Origin: Stenotrophomonas maltophilia | GTDB lineage: Bacteria > Pseudomonadota > Gammaproteobacteria > Xanthomonadales > Xanthomonadaceae | Direction of reading: 5' to 3' | Length of the DNA stretch: 64,000 bases | Assembly (NCBI RefSeq): GCF_004920835.1 | Contig: NZ_QFHO01000003.1 | Location: 1 to 64,000 of the forward strand | Part shown: one piece after another, positions 19,914-29,297 of the stretch | How the letters are laid out: each line of letters opens with the position of its first letter | How positions within the stretch are numbered: the first letter of the stretch is position 1 | Position numbers and translations under genes: made by a program | Notes under the pieces: model-generated | The model's input: the letters and a program-made list of their open reading frames with translations, nothing else | The model's database searches: none | Told to the model about the DNA's origin: nothing

Positions 19914-22900
19914 ATGAAACCGCAAAAGACCGCAGCCAAGACCGTGAAAAACAAGACCAAACCAGCAGAGTCGGAGGTCGCAGTGACCGCTGGTTTCTCC
20001 CTGGAGCCGGTGTACACGGCTTTGCGCAAGCGCTACCCGGCGGCCGCACAGGCCGAAGCAGTGGCCTTCGCCACTGATTTCTACAAGCGCATGGAGGCGG
20101 ACGAGTTCCCGCACCACAGCGCCGAAGAGTGGGCCGCGCTCGCGGCTGAAACGCTGGAGTTCGCCCGTGCCCGCAAGACCGGCAAGGCCAACGTCCGCGT
20201 GTTCAATCCGACTGCCAAGGTCAACGGTTGGGAATCGCCGCACACCGTGCTGCAGATCGTCAATGACGACATGCCGTTCCTGGTCGACACCGTCACCATG
20301 TCGCTGGCAGAACAGGGCGTCGGCGTCCACGTGCTGGGCCACCCGGTGCTGCGCTTCACCCGCGACAAGGCCGGCAAGCTGGTCAAGGTCGGCGAGGGCC
20401 AGCTGGAATCGGTGATGCTGCTGGAGATCGACCGCCAGCCGGCCGAAGCCATGGCCGCCATCGAGCAGGCGATCAACAAGGCGCTGGATGAGGTGCGTGC
20501 GATCGTACGCGACTGGCAGCCGATGCAGGACAAGGCGCTGGCGCTGGCCGACGACCTCGGCAGCCGCCAGCTGCCGGTCGACGATGCCTCGCGCAAGGAA
20601 GCGCAGGAATTCCTGCGCTGGGCCGCCGATAACCACTTCACCTTCTTCGGCTACCGCGAGTACCGCGTCGAGAAGCAGGGCAAGGAAGAAGTACTGGCAC
20701 CGCTGAACGACACCGGCCTGGGCCTGATGCGCGGCAAGGACAAGTCCGCTGCACGTCCGGTCAAGACCCTGGCCGCGCAGGGCCTGAACACCACGTCCGG
20801 GCTGAAGGACGCGCTGATCCTGACCAAGACCAATGCCCGTTCGCGCGTCCACCGCGCCGGTTACATGGACTACATCGGCGTGCTGGAATTCGACGCCAAG
20901 GGCAAGATCATCGGCGAGCAGCGCTTCCTCGGCCTGTTCACCTCCAGCGCCTACAACCGTCGCCCGTGGGAAATTCCGCTGGTGCGCCAGCGCTACGAAC
21001 ACGTGATGACGCAGTCCGGCCTGGCCGGCTCGAGCCACAGCGGCAAGGCGCTGCGCCATATCCTGGAAACCCTGCCGCGCGAAGAACTGTTCCAGTCCAG
21101 CGAGGACGAACTGTTCCGCACCGCAATGGGCGTGCTGGGCCTGCAGGAGCGCGTGCGCAGCCGCCTGTTCCTGCGCCGTGACAAGTACAGCCGTTTCATC
21201 TCCGCGCTGGTCTACCTGCCGCGCGAGCGTTTCAACACCGACGTGCGCCTACGCATCGAAGCGATGCTCAAGGAAGCGCTGCACGGTGAGTACGTGGACA
21301 GCTCGGTGGTGCTGGGCGAATCGCCGCTGGCCCAGGTGCACCTGATCGTGCGCCCGAAGCCGGGCGAAATGCTCGACGTCGATACCGCCGAACTGGAGCA
21401 GAAGCTGGCCCAGGTGCTGCGCAACTGGCAGGACGATCTGCGCGAAGCGCTGGTTACCCGCCATGGTGAAGCCGAAGGCCTGCGCATCGCTGCGCGTATC
21501 GGCAAGGCGCTGCCGGCCGGTTACATCGAAGACAACAGCACCGCTGTTGCCGCCAATGATGTCAGCCAGCTCGATGCCCTGACCGGCCCGGACGACCTGC
21601 GCCTGAGCCTGCAGGCGGTGCCGCGTGAATCCGGTGATGGCCTGCGCCTGAAGCTGTATCGCCAGCTGGATGACATCCCGCTGTCGGACGCGCTGCCGAT
21701 GATGGAAAACATGGGCCTGCGCGTGATCGCCGAGCGTCCGTACCGTCTGTCGGTGGACAACGCGCCGGTGTACGTGCAGGACTTCGAGGTCGAATCGACC
21801 GCCGGTGCGATCGATGCCGCCAGCGTCGATGAAGCCTTCGGCGAGACCTTTGCCCGCGTCTGGCACGGCGATGCCGAGAACGATGCGTTCAACCGCCTGG
21901 TGCTGGCTGCCGGCCTGCACTGGCGCCAGGTCGCCATGCTGCGTGGCTACTGCAAGTACCTGCTGCAGACCGGCGTGCCGTTCTCGCAGGCCTACGTGGA
22001 AGGCACCTTCACCCGTTACCCGCTGCTGGCACGCCTGCTGGTGGAGCTGTTCGAAGCCCGCTTCGATCCAGCCACCGGCCACGAAAGCAAGGACGACATC
22101 GCCGCCGGCCAGGCCCAGCTGAAGGCACACCTGGATGTGCTGGCAGCCGGCGACGAGGCCACGCTGAAGGTGCTCAAGACCGTGGTCGATGCCCGCAAGG
22201 GTGACCGTGATGCGCAGATGCAGGCCGCGCGCGATGCGCTGCTGAAGCTGATGGACCGCGTGTCCAGCCTGGACGAGGACCGCATCCTGCGCTCGTTCAT
22301 GGGCGTGATCGACGCGACCCTGCGTACCAGCTACTACCAGACCGATGCCAACGGCCAGCACGGCCATGTCATCAGCTTCAAGTTCGATTCGGCGCTGGTG
22401 CCGGACCTGCCCAAGCCGCGTCCGTACCGCGAAATCTTCGTGTACGGCCCGCGCGTGGAAGGTACCCACCTGCGCTTTGGTGCGGTGGCTCGTGGTGGCC
22501 TGCGCTGGTCGGATCGCCGCGAAGACTTCCGTACCGAAGTGCTGGGCCTGGTCAAGGCGCAGATGGTCAAGAACACCGTCATCGTGCCGGTCGGCGCGAA
22601 GGGCGGCTTCTTCGCCAAGATGCCGCCGGTGAACGGCGATCGCGATGCGATCTTCGCCAACGGCGTGGCCTGCTACAAGCTGTTCATCCAGGGCCTGCTG
22701 GACATCACCGACAACATCGTCAACAACAAGATCGTGCCGCCGGTGGATGTCGTGCGCCATGACATGGACGATCCGTACCTGGTGGTGGCCGCCGACAAGG
22801 GCACCGCGACCTTCTCCGACATCGCCAACGGCCTGGCCATCGCGCACGGCTTCTGGATGGGCGATGCGTTCGCCTCCGGCGGTTCGGTCGGTTACGACCA

Positions 22901-24890
22901 CAAGGGCATGGGCATCACCGCACGCGGTGCGTGGGAGTCGGTCAAGCGCCACTTCCGTGCGCTGGGCCGTGACAGCCAGAGCCAGGACTTCACTGCGGTC
23001 GGCGTCGGCGACATGTCCGGCGACGTGTTCGGCAACGGCATGCTGCTGTCGCGCCACATCCGCCTGCTGGCCGCGTTCGACCATCGCCACATCTTCCTGG
23101 ACCCGAACCCGGATGCGGCCACCACGTTCGTCGAGCGTGAGCGCCTGTTCACCGTGCCGCGTTCGAGTTGGGCGGACTACGATGCCAAGCTGATCAGCAA
23201 GGGCGGCGGCGTGTACCCGCGCAGCCTGAAGTCGATCGAGATCACCCCGCAGGTGCGTGAAGTGCTGGGCCTGGACGAGAGCGTCAAGGCGCTGTCGCCG
23301 AACGATCTGATGAGCGCGATCCTGAAGGCGCCGGTCGACCTGCTGTGGAACGGCGGCATCGGCACCTACGTCAAGGCCGCCAGCGAGCAGCACAGCGATG
23401 TAGGCGACCGCGCCAACAACGCGCTGCGCGTGAATGGTGGCGAGCTGCGCTGCAAGGTGGTGGGCGAGGGCGGCAACCTGGGTATGACCCAGCTGGGCCG
23501 CATCGAAGCTGCCCAGGCCGGCGTGCTGCTCAACACCGACTTCATCGACAACTCGGCCGGTGTGGATACCTCCGACCATGAAGTCAACATCAAGATCCTG
23601 CTCAACGATGTGGTGCGGGCCAAGAAGCTGACCGTTGAACAGCGCAACAAGCTGCTGGCGTCGATGACCGACGAAGTGGCCGCGCTGGTGCTCAACGACA
23701 ACTACCGCCAGAACCAGGCCCTGAGCCTGATGGAGCGGATGGCGGTCAAGCGCCTGGGTTCCAAGCAGCACTTCATCCGTACCCTGGAACAGCAGGGCCT
23801 GCTGGATCGCCAGATCGAGTTCCTGCCGTCCGACGCCGAGCTGTCCCAGCGCAAGGCACGCGGCCAGGGCCTGACCCGTCCGGAACTGTCGGTGCTGCTG
23901 TCCTATTCCAAGCTGGTGGCGTTCGCGCAGCTGCTGGATTCGGACATCCCGGAAGATCCGTACCTGTCCAAGGAACTGCAGCGCTACTTCCCGACGCCGC
24001 TGCAGAAGAAGTACGCCGACGCGATGGAGCGTCACCGCCTGAAGCGCGAAATCATCGCCACGGCCGTGACCAACCAGACCATCAACCGCATGGGCGCCAC
24101 CTTCCTGATGCGCATGCAGGAAGACACCGGCCGCTCCATTGCCGAGGTCGCCAAGGCCTACACCATCAGCCGCGAAACGCTGGACGCACGCGCGCTGTGG
24201 GCACAGATCGACGCTCTTGATGGCACGCTGCCGGAGTCGGTGCAGATTGACGCGCTGGAAGTGATCTGGAAGCTGCAGCGTTCGTTCGTACGCTGGCTGC
24301 TGTCGCGCCCGGGCCCGATGCCGGGCATCACCGAGGCGGTCAACCGCTACCAGGGTCCGTTCAACGACATCCGTGTTGCTTCGGGTGTGCTGCCGGATTC
24401 GCAGCGTCCGACATACGAAGCCCTGGTGGCCGAGTGGAAGGAAAAGGGCCTGCCGTCGGCGCTGGCACAGCAGCTGGCCGAACTGCACTTCCTGGAACCG
24501 GCGTTCGACATCATCGAACTGGCCCGTACCCGCAAGCTGAAGCCGGTGGATGTCTCCAAGATCCACTTCCGCCTGGGCAACGCCCTGCAGCTGCCGTGGC
24601 TGTTCGAGCAGATCGACGCGCTGGAGGTCAACGGCCGCTGGCACGCGGTGGCACGTGGCGTGCTGCGCGACGAACTGGCCGCACACCACCGCAGCCTGGC
24701 CGGCCAGGTGCTGGCCACCAAGGGCAGCACCGCTGAAGCCAAGGTGGCCGCGTGGATCGGTCGAGACGACAGCAGCCTGCGCTTCACCCTGGCGATGCTG
24801 GCCGAACTGGCCGAGCAGAAGACCCTGGACTACCCGACCGTTTCGGTCGCGGTGCAGCGCCTGGGTCAGCTCGCTGCCCACGGCGCGTAA
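19914..24890 (+). CDS. gdhB: NAD-specific glutamate dehydrogenase, 180-kDa class
   Basis: A 1658-residue enzyme of the large GDH-180 class that converts glutamate to 2-oxoglutarate and ammonia with NAD+, mainly in catabolism. The first 700 or so residues form the regulatory ACT-like N-terminal region. The catalytic core (about 800-1300) contains GGLRWSDRREDFRTEVLGLV, the substrate-binding Lys in KAQMVKNTVIVPVGAKGGF, and the NAD-binding region with DLLWNGGIGTYVKA. The C-terminal helical region completes the family length (about 1600-1650). The N-terminus is Lys-rich (KPQKTAAKTVKNKTK) and no strong ribosome binding site is seen at the ATG. The gene is monocistronic and ends at a strong terminator. 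Confidence 0.95.
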   Translation: MKPQKTAAKTVKNKTKPAESEVAVTAGFSLEPVYTALRKRYPAAAQAEAVAFATDFYKRMEADEFPHHSAEEWAALAAETLEFARARKTGKANVRVFNPTAKVNGWESPHTVLQIVNDDMPFLVDTVTMSLAEQGVGVHVLGHPVLRFTRDKAGKLVKVGEGQLESVMLLEIDRQPAEAMAAIEQAINKALDEVRAIVRDWQPMQDKALALADDLGSRQLPVDDASRKEAQEFLRWAADNHFTFFGYREYRVEKQGKEEVLAPLNDTGLGLMRGKDKSAARPVKTLAAQGLNTTSGLKDALILTKTNARSRVHRAGYMDYIGVLEFDAKGKIIGEQRFLGLFTSSAYNRRPWEIPLVRQRYEHVMTQSGLAGSSHSGKALRHILETLPREELFQSSEDELFRTAMGVLGLQERVRSRLFLRRDKYSRFISALVYLPRERFNTDVRLRIEAMLKEALHGEYVDSSVVLGESPLAQVHLIVRPKPGEMLDVDTAELEQKLAQVLRNWQDDLREALVTRHGEAEGLRIAARIGKALPAGYIEDNSTAVAANDVSQLDALTGPDDLRLSLQAVPRESGDGLRLKLYRQLDDIPLSDALPMMENMGLRVIAERPYRLSVDNAPVYVQDFEVESTAGAIDAASVDEAFGETFARVWHGDAENDAFNRLVLAAGLHWRQVAMLRGYCKYLLQTGVPFSQAYVEGTFTRYPLLARLLVELFEARFDPATGHESKDDIAAGQAQLKAHLDVLAAGDEATLKVLKTVVDARKGDRDAQMQAARDALLKLMDRVSSLDEDRILRSFMGVIDATLRTSYYQTDANGQHGHVISFKFDSALVPDLPKPRPYREIFVYGPRVEGTHLRFGAVARGGLRWSDRREDFRTEVLGLVKAQMVKNTVIVPVGAKGGFFAKMPPVNGDRDAIFANGVACYKLFIQGLLDITDNIVNNKIVPPVDVVRHDMDDPYLVVAADKGTATFSDIANGLAIAHGFWMGDAFASGGSVGYDHKGMGITARGAWESVKRHFRALGRDSQSQDFTAVGVGDMSGDVFGNGMLLSRHIRLLAAFDHRHIFLDPNPDAATTFVERERLFTVPRSSWADYDAKLISKGGGVYPRSLKSIEITPQVREVLGLDESVKALSPNDLMSAILKAPVDLLWNGGIGTYVKAASEQHSDVGDRANNALRVNGGELRCKVVGEGGNLGMTQLGRIEAAQAGVLLNTDFIDNSAGVDTSDHEVNIKILLNDVVRAKKLTVEQRNKLLASMTDEVAALVLNDNYRQNQALSLMERMAVKRLGSKQHFIRTLEQQGLLDRQIEFLPSDAELSQRKARGQGLTRPELSVLLSYSKLVAFAQLLDSDIPEDPYLSKELQRYFPTPLQKKYADAMERHRLKREIIATAVTNQTINRMGATFLMRMQEDTGRSIAEVAKAYTISRETLDARALWAQIDALDGTLPESVQIDALEVIWKLQRSFVRWLLSRPGPMPGITEAVNRYQGPFNDIRVASGVLPDSQRPTYEALVAEWKEKGLPSALAQQLAELHFLEPAFDIIELARTRKLKPVDVSKIHFRLGNALQLPWLFEQIDALEVNGRWHAVARGVLRDELAAHHRSLAGQVLATKGSTAEAKVAAWIGRDDSSLRFTLAMLAELAEQKTLDYPTVSVAVQRLGQLAAHGA

Positions 24891-24895
24891 GTGAT

Positions 24896-24919
24896 GTAGT
24901 GCCAGGCCACGCCTGGCAT
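24896..24919 (+). repeat. Single GTAG palindrome (SMAG type)
   Basis: GTAG (24896-24899) then TGCCAGGC-CAC-GCCTGGCA. It starts five bases after the glutamate dehydrogenase stop codon and precedes the terminator. Confidence 0.7.
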
Positions 24920-24930
24920 GCGTGAACCGG

Positions 24931-24962
24931 AACGGCCCCGCGAAAGCGGGGCCGTTTTTTCT
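24931..24962 (+). terminator. Rho-independent terminator of gdhB
   Basis: Stem CGGCCCCGC-GAAA-GCGGGGCCG followed by a run of six T. It lies about 40 bases after the glutamate dehydrogenase stop codon. Confidence 0.9.
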
Positions 24963-24972
24963 TGCGGACGAC

Positions 24973-25036
24973 CGCCGGGCATGGCCCGGCGCTACCGATG
25001 TACGGCGGAGCAGGTAGCGCCGGGCCATGCCCGGCG
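24973..25036. repeat. Paired inverted GTAG palindromes (SMAG type)
   Basis: CGCCGGGC-AT-GGCCCGGCG ending CTAC (24992-24995), facing a GTAG copy (25014-25017) with CGCCGGGC-CAT-GCCCGGCG. CCGGGC subtype, as at 7827-7884. It lies between the gdhB terminator and nadK. Confidence 0.8.
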
Positions 25037-25089
25037 AGCGCAGCGGCGCTCGGTTATGCTCTCCACCGAGCCTTCCCCCGGATCCACCG

Positions 25090-25863
25090 ATGAGCGACAC
25101 CCCCCGCATCGCTTTCCTGGCCAGTACCACCGAACCTGCACAGATGGCCCGTGCCGCGATGGTCTCGCGCTACGGCGACCACGCCCCGGATCAGGCCGAC
25201 GTGCTGTGCCCGCTCGGCGGCGATGGCTTCATGCTGCAGACCCTGCATCGTCACGGACACCTGGGCAGGCCGGTATTCGGGATGAAGCTGGGCACGGTGG
25301 GTTTCCTGATGAACCAGTACCGCGGCGACGACGACGTGCATGCGCGTATCGCCCGTGCCGAGCCGGCCCACCTGCGCCCGCTGGAAATGATGGCGCTGAC
25401 CGAATCGGGTACCACCACCGGGTCGCTGGCCTACAACGACGTCTCGCTGCTGCGCCAGACCCGGCAGGCGGCGCATATCGGCATCGACCTCAATGGCCAG
25501 GAGCGGGTGGGTGAACTGATCGGTGATGGCGTGCTGGTGGCCACCCCGGCCGGAAGCACCGCCTACAACTATTCCGCACATGGGCCGGTGCTGCCGTTAG
25601 GCTCGCACACCATCGCCCTGACGCCGCTGGCCCCGTATCGCCCGCGGCGCTGGCGCGGCGCCATCCTCAAGGCCGACACCGAAGTGCGCTTCCGCGTGCT
25701 CGATCCCTACAAGCGTCCGGTGAGCGTCACTGCCGATTCGCACGAGACCCGCGATGTGGTCGAAGTGACGATCCGTGAGTCGCGCGAGCACCGGGTGACC
25801 CTGCTGTTCGACCCGGAGCACAACCTCGAAGACCGGATCCTGAGCGAACAGTTCGTTTTTTGA
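25090..25863 (+). CDS. nadK: NAD kinase
   Basis: A 257-residue cytoplasmic enzyme that phosphorylates NAD+ to NADP+. The key GGDG motif is at 43-46 ([17 protein letters not shown]); [12 protein letters not shown] and the substrate loop [15 protein letters not shown] follow as in other NAD kinases. It is slightly shorter than E. coli NadK (292). The ATG at 25090 gives the usual start of the Xanthomonas-type protein; the longer frame to 25027 runs into the palindrome repeat. A TATGCT box at 25055-25060 could be the -10. The 5'-nucleotidase gene follows after 46 bases and may be co-transcribed. Confidence 0.93.
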   Translation: MSDTPRIAFLASTTEPAQMARAAMVSRYGDHAPDQADVLCPLGGDGFMLQTLHRHGHLGRPVFGMKLGTVGFLMNQYRGDDDVHARIARAEPAHLRPLEMMALTESGTTTGSLAYNDVSLLRQTRQAAHIGIDLNGQERVGELIGDGVLVATPAGSTAYNYSAHGPVLPLGSHTIALTPLAPYRPRRWRGAILKADTEVRFRVLDPYKRPVSVTADSHETRDVVEVTIRESREHRVTLLFDPEHNLEDRILSEQFVF

Positions 25864-25909
25864 CGACAATAGGCGGCCGGCACTGCCGACCGCTTGAAGG
25901 ACCCCACCG

Positions 25910-26854
25910 ATGGGCGACAACTCCCCCCGTTTGCTGACCGTCGCGGTGACCTCGCGTGCGCTGTTCGACCTGGAAGAAAGCCATGCGCTGTTCGAGAGCG
26001 ATGGCGTGGCCGCCTATGCCGAGTACCAGCGCCAGCACGAGGACGACATCCTCGGGCCGGGCGTGGCCTTCCCGGTGGTGCGCAAGCTGCTGGCACTGAA
26101 CCAGGGCGCCAGTCCCGAGAACCCGCGCGTGGAAGTGATCCTGCTGTCACGCAACTCGGCCGATACCGGCCTGCGCATCTTCAATTCCATCCAGCACTAC
26201 GGGCTGGGCATCATCCGCGCGACCTTCACCGCCGGAGAGCCGACCTGGCCGTACGTGAAGCCGTTCGGCACCGACCTGTTCCTGTCGGCCAATCCGGAAT
26301 CGGTGCGCAGCGCGCTTCGCCATGGCATCGCTGCGGCCACCATCCTGCCCAAGCCGCCGGGCGAGACCGCTGCTGCGGCTGCCGACCAGATCGATATCAC
26401 GCGCCCGGCCGGGCAGCTGCGCATCGCCTTCGATGGCGATGCGGTGATCTTCGGTGACGAGAGTGAGCGCATTTCGCGCGAGCAGGGCGTGGAGGCATTC
26501 GGCCGGCACGAGCGCGAACGTGCGCGCGAACCGCTCAGCGGGGGGCCGTTCCGTGGTTTCCTGTCGGCCCTGCATACGCTGCAGGAAGTGTTCCCGGCGG
26601 GGGATAGTGCGCCGATCCGCACCGCGCTGGTGACCGCGCGTTCGGCGCCTGCGCACGAACGGGTGATCCGCACCCTGCGCGAGTGGGGCGTGCGCCTGGA
26701 CGAGGCCCTGTTCCTCGGTGGCCGCCACAAGGGCCCGTTCCTGCAGGCGTTCGGCGCCGACATCTTCTTCGATGATTCGCAGCACAACATCGACAGTGCC
26801 CGCGAGCATGTGGCCGCTGGCCATGTGCCGCATGGCGTTGCCAACGAGGGGTGA
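25910..26854 (+). CDS. 5'-nucleotidase (cytosolic 5'-nucleotidase I family)
   Basis: A 314-residue protein of the family that includes animal cytosolic 5'-nucleotidase IA/IB. These are HAD-fold phosphatases that dephosphorylate nucleoside monophosphates. Recognisable segments are LLTVAVTSRALFDLEE with the nucleophile Asp region, VILLSRNSADTGLRIFNSI, the second Asp-containing IAFDGDAVIFGDESE, and IFFDDSQHNIDSA near the end. AAGGA precedes the ATG. Co-occurrence with nadK hints at nucleotide or NAD salvage, but that is inference; the substrate is not fixed by the sequence. Confidence 0.87.
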   Translation: MGDNSPRLLTVAVTSRALFDLEESHALFESDGVAAYAEYQRQHEDDILGPGVAFPVVRKLLALNQGASPENPRVEVILLSRNSADTGLRIFNSIQHYGLGIIRATFTAGEPTWPYVKPFGTDLFLSANPESVRSALRHGIAAATILPKPPGETAAAAADQIDITRPAGQLRIAFDGDAVIFGDESERISREQGVEAFGRHERERAREPLSGGPFRGFLSALHTLQEVFPAGDSAPIRTALVTARSAPAHERVIRTLREWGVRLDEALFLGGRHKGPFLQAFGADIFFDDSQHNIDSAREHVAAGHVPHGVANEG

Positions 26855-26867
26855 AACCATCCCGGGT

Positions 26868-27005
26868 GGGTGCCAACCGTTGGTTGGAACTGCCATGCAT
26901 CGGCGCCCACCAAGGTGGGCATCTACCAGAGCGCTGTACCCCCCGTAGTTGCCAACCTTGGTTGGCGCCGTCCTGGATCCATGCCCACCAAGGTGGGCAT
27001 CTACC
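26868..27005. repeat. Cluster of four GTAG/CTAC palindromes (SMAG type)
   Basis: Four hairpins in a row: TGCCAACC-GT-TGGTTGG (26871-26887), GCCCACC-AA-GGTGGGC ending CTAC (26905-26926), GTAG (26945-26948) with GCCAACC-TT-GGTTGGC, and ATGCCCACC-AA-GGTGGGCAT ending CTAC (27001-27004). CCAACC and CCCACC stems alternate, so the cluster is two mixed pairs in tandem. It lies between convergent genes and may serve as a two-way transcription end. Confidence 0.8.
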
Positions 27006-27036
27006 GAAAGCAGGGCCATCGAAGGGGCATGGCCCG

Positions 27037-27588
27037 TCAAGGGCTGCCCGACATCCCCAGCTGCAGGTCAACCACCTTCCAGCGCAGGCCCTGCGGTTCC
27101 AGCACCACCTTCAACGGCGGCTGGCCCGGGCCTCGATCGACGTCAATGACGAAGCGGTCCAATGCTTCGAAATGGTGCTCGGCATGCTTCAACGGCCTCG
27201 CCGGTTCGGTCGGGCCGAATGCATCGCCCCCCTGCAGTTCATTGCGGCCACGCTTCCACAGCACATGGCCCTGCAGCATCGCGCCGATGCCAGTCGGGGT
27301 CACCATGGTGTCCACCGCTGCACCGCCCAGCTGGTCACCCAGCCCGTAGAGCAGCGCACCGAACGGGCTGGCTGCTACATCCGGGCCTGCCTGGCGCACC
27401 AGGTAGTCGTTGAGCTGGGCGCGCACGCTGCTGCGCACCCGCGGGAAGTCGACGTAGCGCTCCAATCGGGCGGTGTCGCGCTGTTCGATGGCCTTGGAGA
27501 GGCCATGCACGGTCATGTACGGGCCGCCAAACCACCAGGCGGCCAGCGCCAGGACCAGCAGGACCACGAGTGCACTGAGCTTCTTCAT
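27037..27588 (-). CDS. DUF2939 domain protein, membrane-anchored
   Basis: A 183-residue protein with an N-terminal hydrophobic segment (residues 5-22, LSALVVLLVLALAAWWF) acting as signal anchor. The remainder is a DUF2939 domain: MTVHGLSKAIEQRDTARLER, the VDFPRVRSSVRAQLND segment, and the end matching RWKVVDLQL. Family members are small periplasm-facing proteins of unknown function found widely in Xanthomonadaceae. It follows the aldo/keto reductase gene on the same strand with a 42-base gap. Confidence 0.85.
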   Translation of the reverse strand: MKKLSALVVLLVLALAAWWFGGPYMTVHGLSKAIEQRDTARLERYVDFPRVRSSVRAQLNDYLVRQAGPDVAASPFGALLYGLGDQLGGAAVDTMVTPTGIGAMLQGHVLWKRGRNELQGGDAFGPTEPARPLKHAEHHFEALDRFVIDVDRGPGQPPLKVVLEPQGLRWKVVDLQLGMSGSP

Positions 27589-27630
27589 ATCGGCCAGACT
27601 GCCGCAACTCCGGCAGCAACGGGTGAAGGC

Positions 27631-28611
27631 TCAGTGACTGGGCGAGCCGCGGCCGTCCCCGAACGCGTCCACCAACTGTTGGCGTTCGGCTGCCGTCAGC
27701 GCTTCCAGGCGCGTTGCCAGTACTTCATCCAGGCTCTGCGTGCGGGTGGTGCCGAGGATGCCGCTGGCCACCCCGGGATGGCCCAGGGCGTAGGCAAACG
27801 CGGTCTGGGCGGGGTGCTGGCTGCGGATGGCGGCGATGGCGTGGCGCATCCGGCGCGCGCTGCGCATCAGTTGGCGGCTGCTGGGCTTGAGCCAGGCTCT
27901 GGCCAGATACCAGGCGTCGGCCGGGCGCGGCAGGCGGGCCCGTGAGGGCAGCAGATGGCCCTGCGCCAGCACGGTACCGGCCAGCACGCCGATGCCTGCT
28001 GCCTGCAACTGGTCGATGAGGGGTTCACGGTCCTGCTGCAGGGCGTTGTAGTCAAGAAGCACCACGTCGAACAGCGTGGGATGGTCGATCATCCAGCGCA
28101 GGGTCGAGGCCGTGTGCGTATTGATACCGGTGTGCCGGATCAGCCCGCGTTCGCGAAGTCGTTGCAGTGCGGCCAGCAGGTCATCGTTGATGTCGTGCTG
28201 GCTGGCACCGTGCAGCTGGTAGATATCGAGGTAATCCAGGCCGAGGTTGCGCAGCGAGGCTTCGCAGCTGGCGGTAATGGCTGCCGGCGAGAAATTGCGC
28301 TGCTCGGCGCCGCTGACGCCGGCCTGGCCGGTCAGCGTGCCGCCCTTGCTGGAGATCACCAGCGACTCGCGGGGGTATCGCTTCAGCAACGGGCGCAGGA
28401 TGCGGCCCAACCGCGGCTCGGCGTGGAAGCCAGAATAGTTGTGGCCGGTATCCAACAGGTTCACGCCCTGTGCCAGTGCATGCTCGACCACGTTCGCGGC
28501 CGACTGTTCCGGGAAGCGGCGATGCCCCCAGAAGCCGGAGCAGCCCAGGCCCACCGGCGAAACCGCCAGGCCGGTGCGGCCCAGCGTGCGGCGTTGCCGT
28601 GCCAACGGCAT
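27631..28611 (-). CDS. Aldo/keto reductase
   Basis: A 326-residue NADPH-dependent oxidoreductase with the (beta/alpha)8 barrel. The catalytic tetrad is visible: Asp and Tyr in LLDTGHNYSGFH, Lys in ISSKGG, and His in YQLHGAS. The C-terminal cofactor segment (PGVASGILGTTRTQSLDEVLA) resembles AKR11-type enzymes. The physiological substrate is unknown. The start is the ATG at 28611, which overlaps the stop codon of the DUF2461 gene (TGATG); the frame stays open beyond it, but the upstream residues are the shadow of DUF2461. It is the last but one gene of a tightly packed minus-strand operon. Confidence 0.88.
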   Translation of the reverse strand: MPLARQRRTLGRTGLAVSPVGLGCSGFWGHRRFPEQSAANVVEHALAQGVNLLDTGHNYSGFHAEPRLGRILRPLLKRYPRESLVISSKGGTLTGQAGVSGAEQRNFSPAAITASCEASLRNLGLDYLDIYQLHGASQHDINDDLLAALQRLRERGLIRHTGINTHTASTLRWMIDHPTLFDVVLLDYNALQQDREPLIDQLQAAGIGVLAGTVLAQGHLLPSRARLPRPADAWYLARAWLKPSSRQLMRSARRMRHAIAAIRSQHPAQTAFAYALGHPGVASGILGTTRTQSLDEVLATRLEALTAAERQQLVDAFGDGRGSPSH

Positions 28612-29297
28612 CAGAATTCCAGGTCCAGCGCCGCGCACAGATAGTCGACGAACGGGCCGAGCGCAGCCAGATCCTTGCCCAGCGTGGACAGCAGTCGCGG
28701 GCCGGTCATGGTGGCGTCGTCCAGCGAGCGCCACATCACCCAGTTGCGGTGCTTGAGGTCTTCGATGAATTCGAAGTCGGCCGGGAAGCCGCGCGGCGGC
28801 CGCACCAGTTTTTCGCTCTCCTCGAAGTCGAAGCGCTTGCGCAGAACCGGTGCATGCGCCGCGGCCTTCCAGCTGCCGGGGTTGTCGAGGATGAAGTGGC
28901 GCACGCGGCGCTGGGTTTCCGGCTCCGGATGCCACAGGCCGGCACCGACGAAGCTCTCGCCCGGCTGCAGGTGCACATAGAACGATGGCGCGGCCACTTC
29001 GCGGCGGCGCTCATGGAACAGGCGTGCACCCTGCCAGGTTTTGTACGGCGACTTGTCGTTGGAAAAGCGCGCATCGCGATGGATGCGGAACAGCGAGCCG
29101 CCGACGCCGCGGGTATCGGCGCGGAAGTGCTCGCTGACCTCGGTCAGGGCCGGCTGCAGGTCGCCCAGCAGGCGCAGGAACGGCTGCCGCACGTGGTCTT
29201 CATACTGCTGGCGATGATCGTTGAACCACGCCTTGTCGTTGTGCCGCGCCAGGCTGCGCAGGAACTTGAAGCTGGCGTCCGAGAAATAAGTGCTCAC
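28611..29297 (-). CDS. DUF2461 family protein
   Basis: A 228-residue protein of the DUF2461 family (TIGR02453), found widely in bacteria and of unknown function. Family motifs are FKFLRSLARHNDKAWFNDHR at the N-terminus, FRIHRDARFSNDKSPYKTW in the middle and YVHLQPGESFVGAGLWHP after it. The start is GTG, overlapping the sbcB stop by four bases (GTGA), and its own stop overlaps the start of the aldo/keto reductase, so all three are translationally linked. Confidence 0.88.
   Translation of the reverse strand: MSTYFSDASFKFLRSLARHNDKAWFNDHRQQYEDHVRQPFLRLLGDLQPALTEVSEHFRADTRGVGGSLFRIHRDARFSNDKSPYKTWQGARLFHERRREVAAPSFYVHLQPGESFVGAGLWHPEPETQRRVRHFILDNPGSWKAAAHAPVLRKRFDFEESEKLVRPPRGFPADFEFIEDLKHRNWVMWRSLDDATMTGPRLLSTLGKDLAALGPFVDYLCAALDLEF

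Noticed and set aside
21249..25130. Open reading frame of 1293 codons on the minus strand
   Set aside because: Antisense to the glutamate dehydrogenase gene and nadK start; low-complexity translation with no family features.
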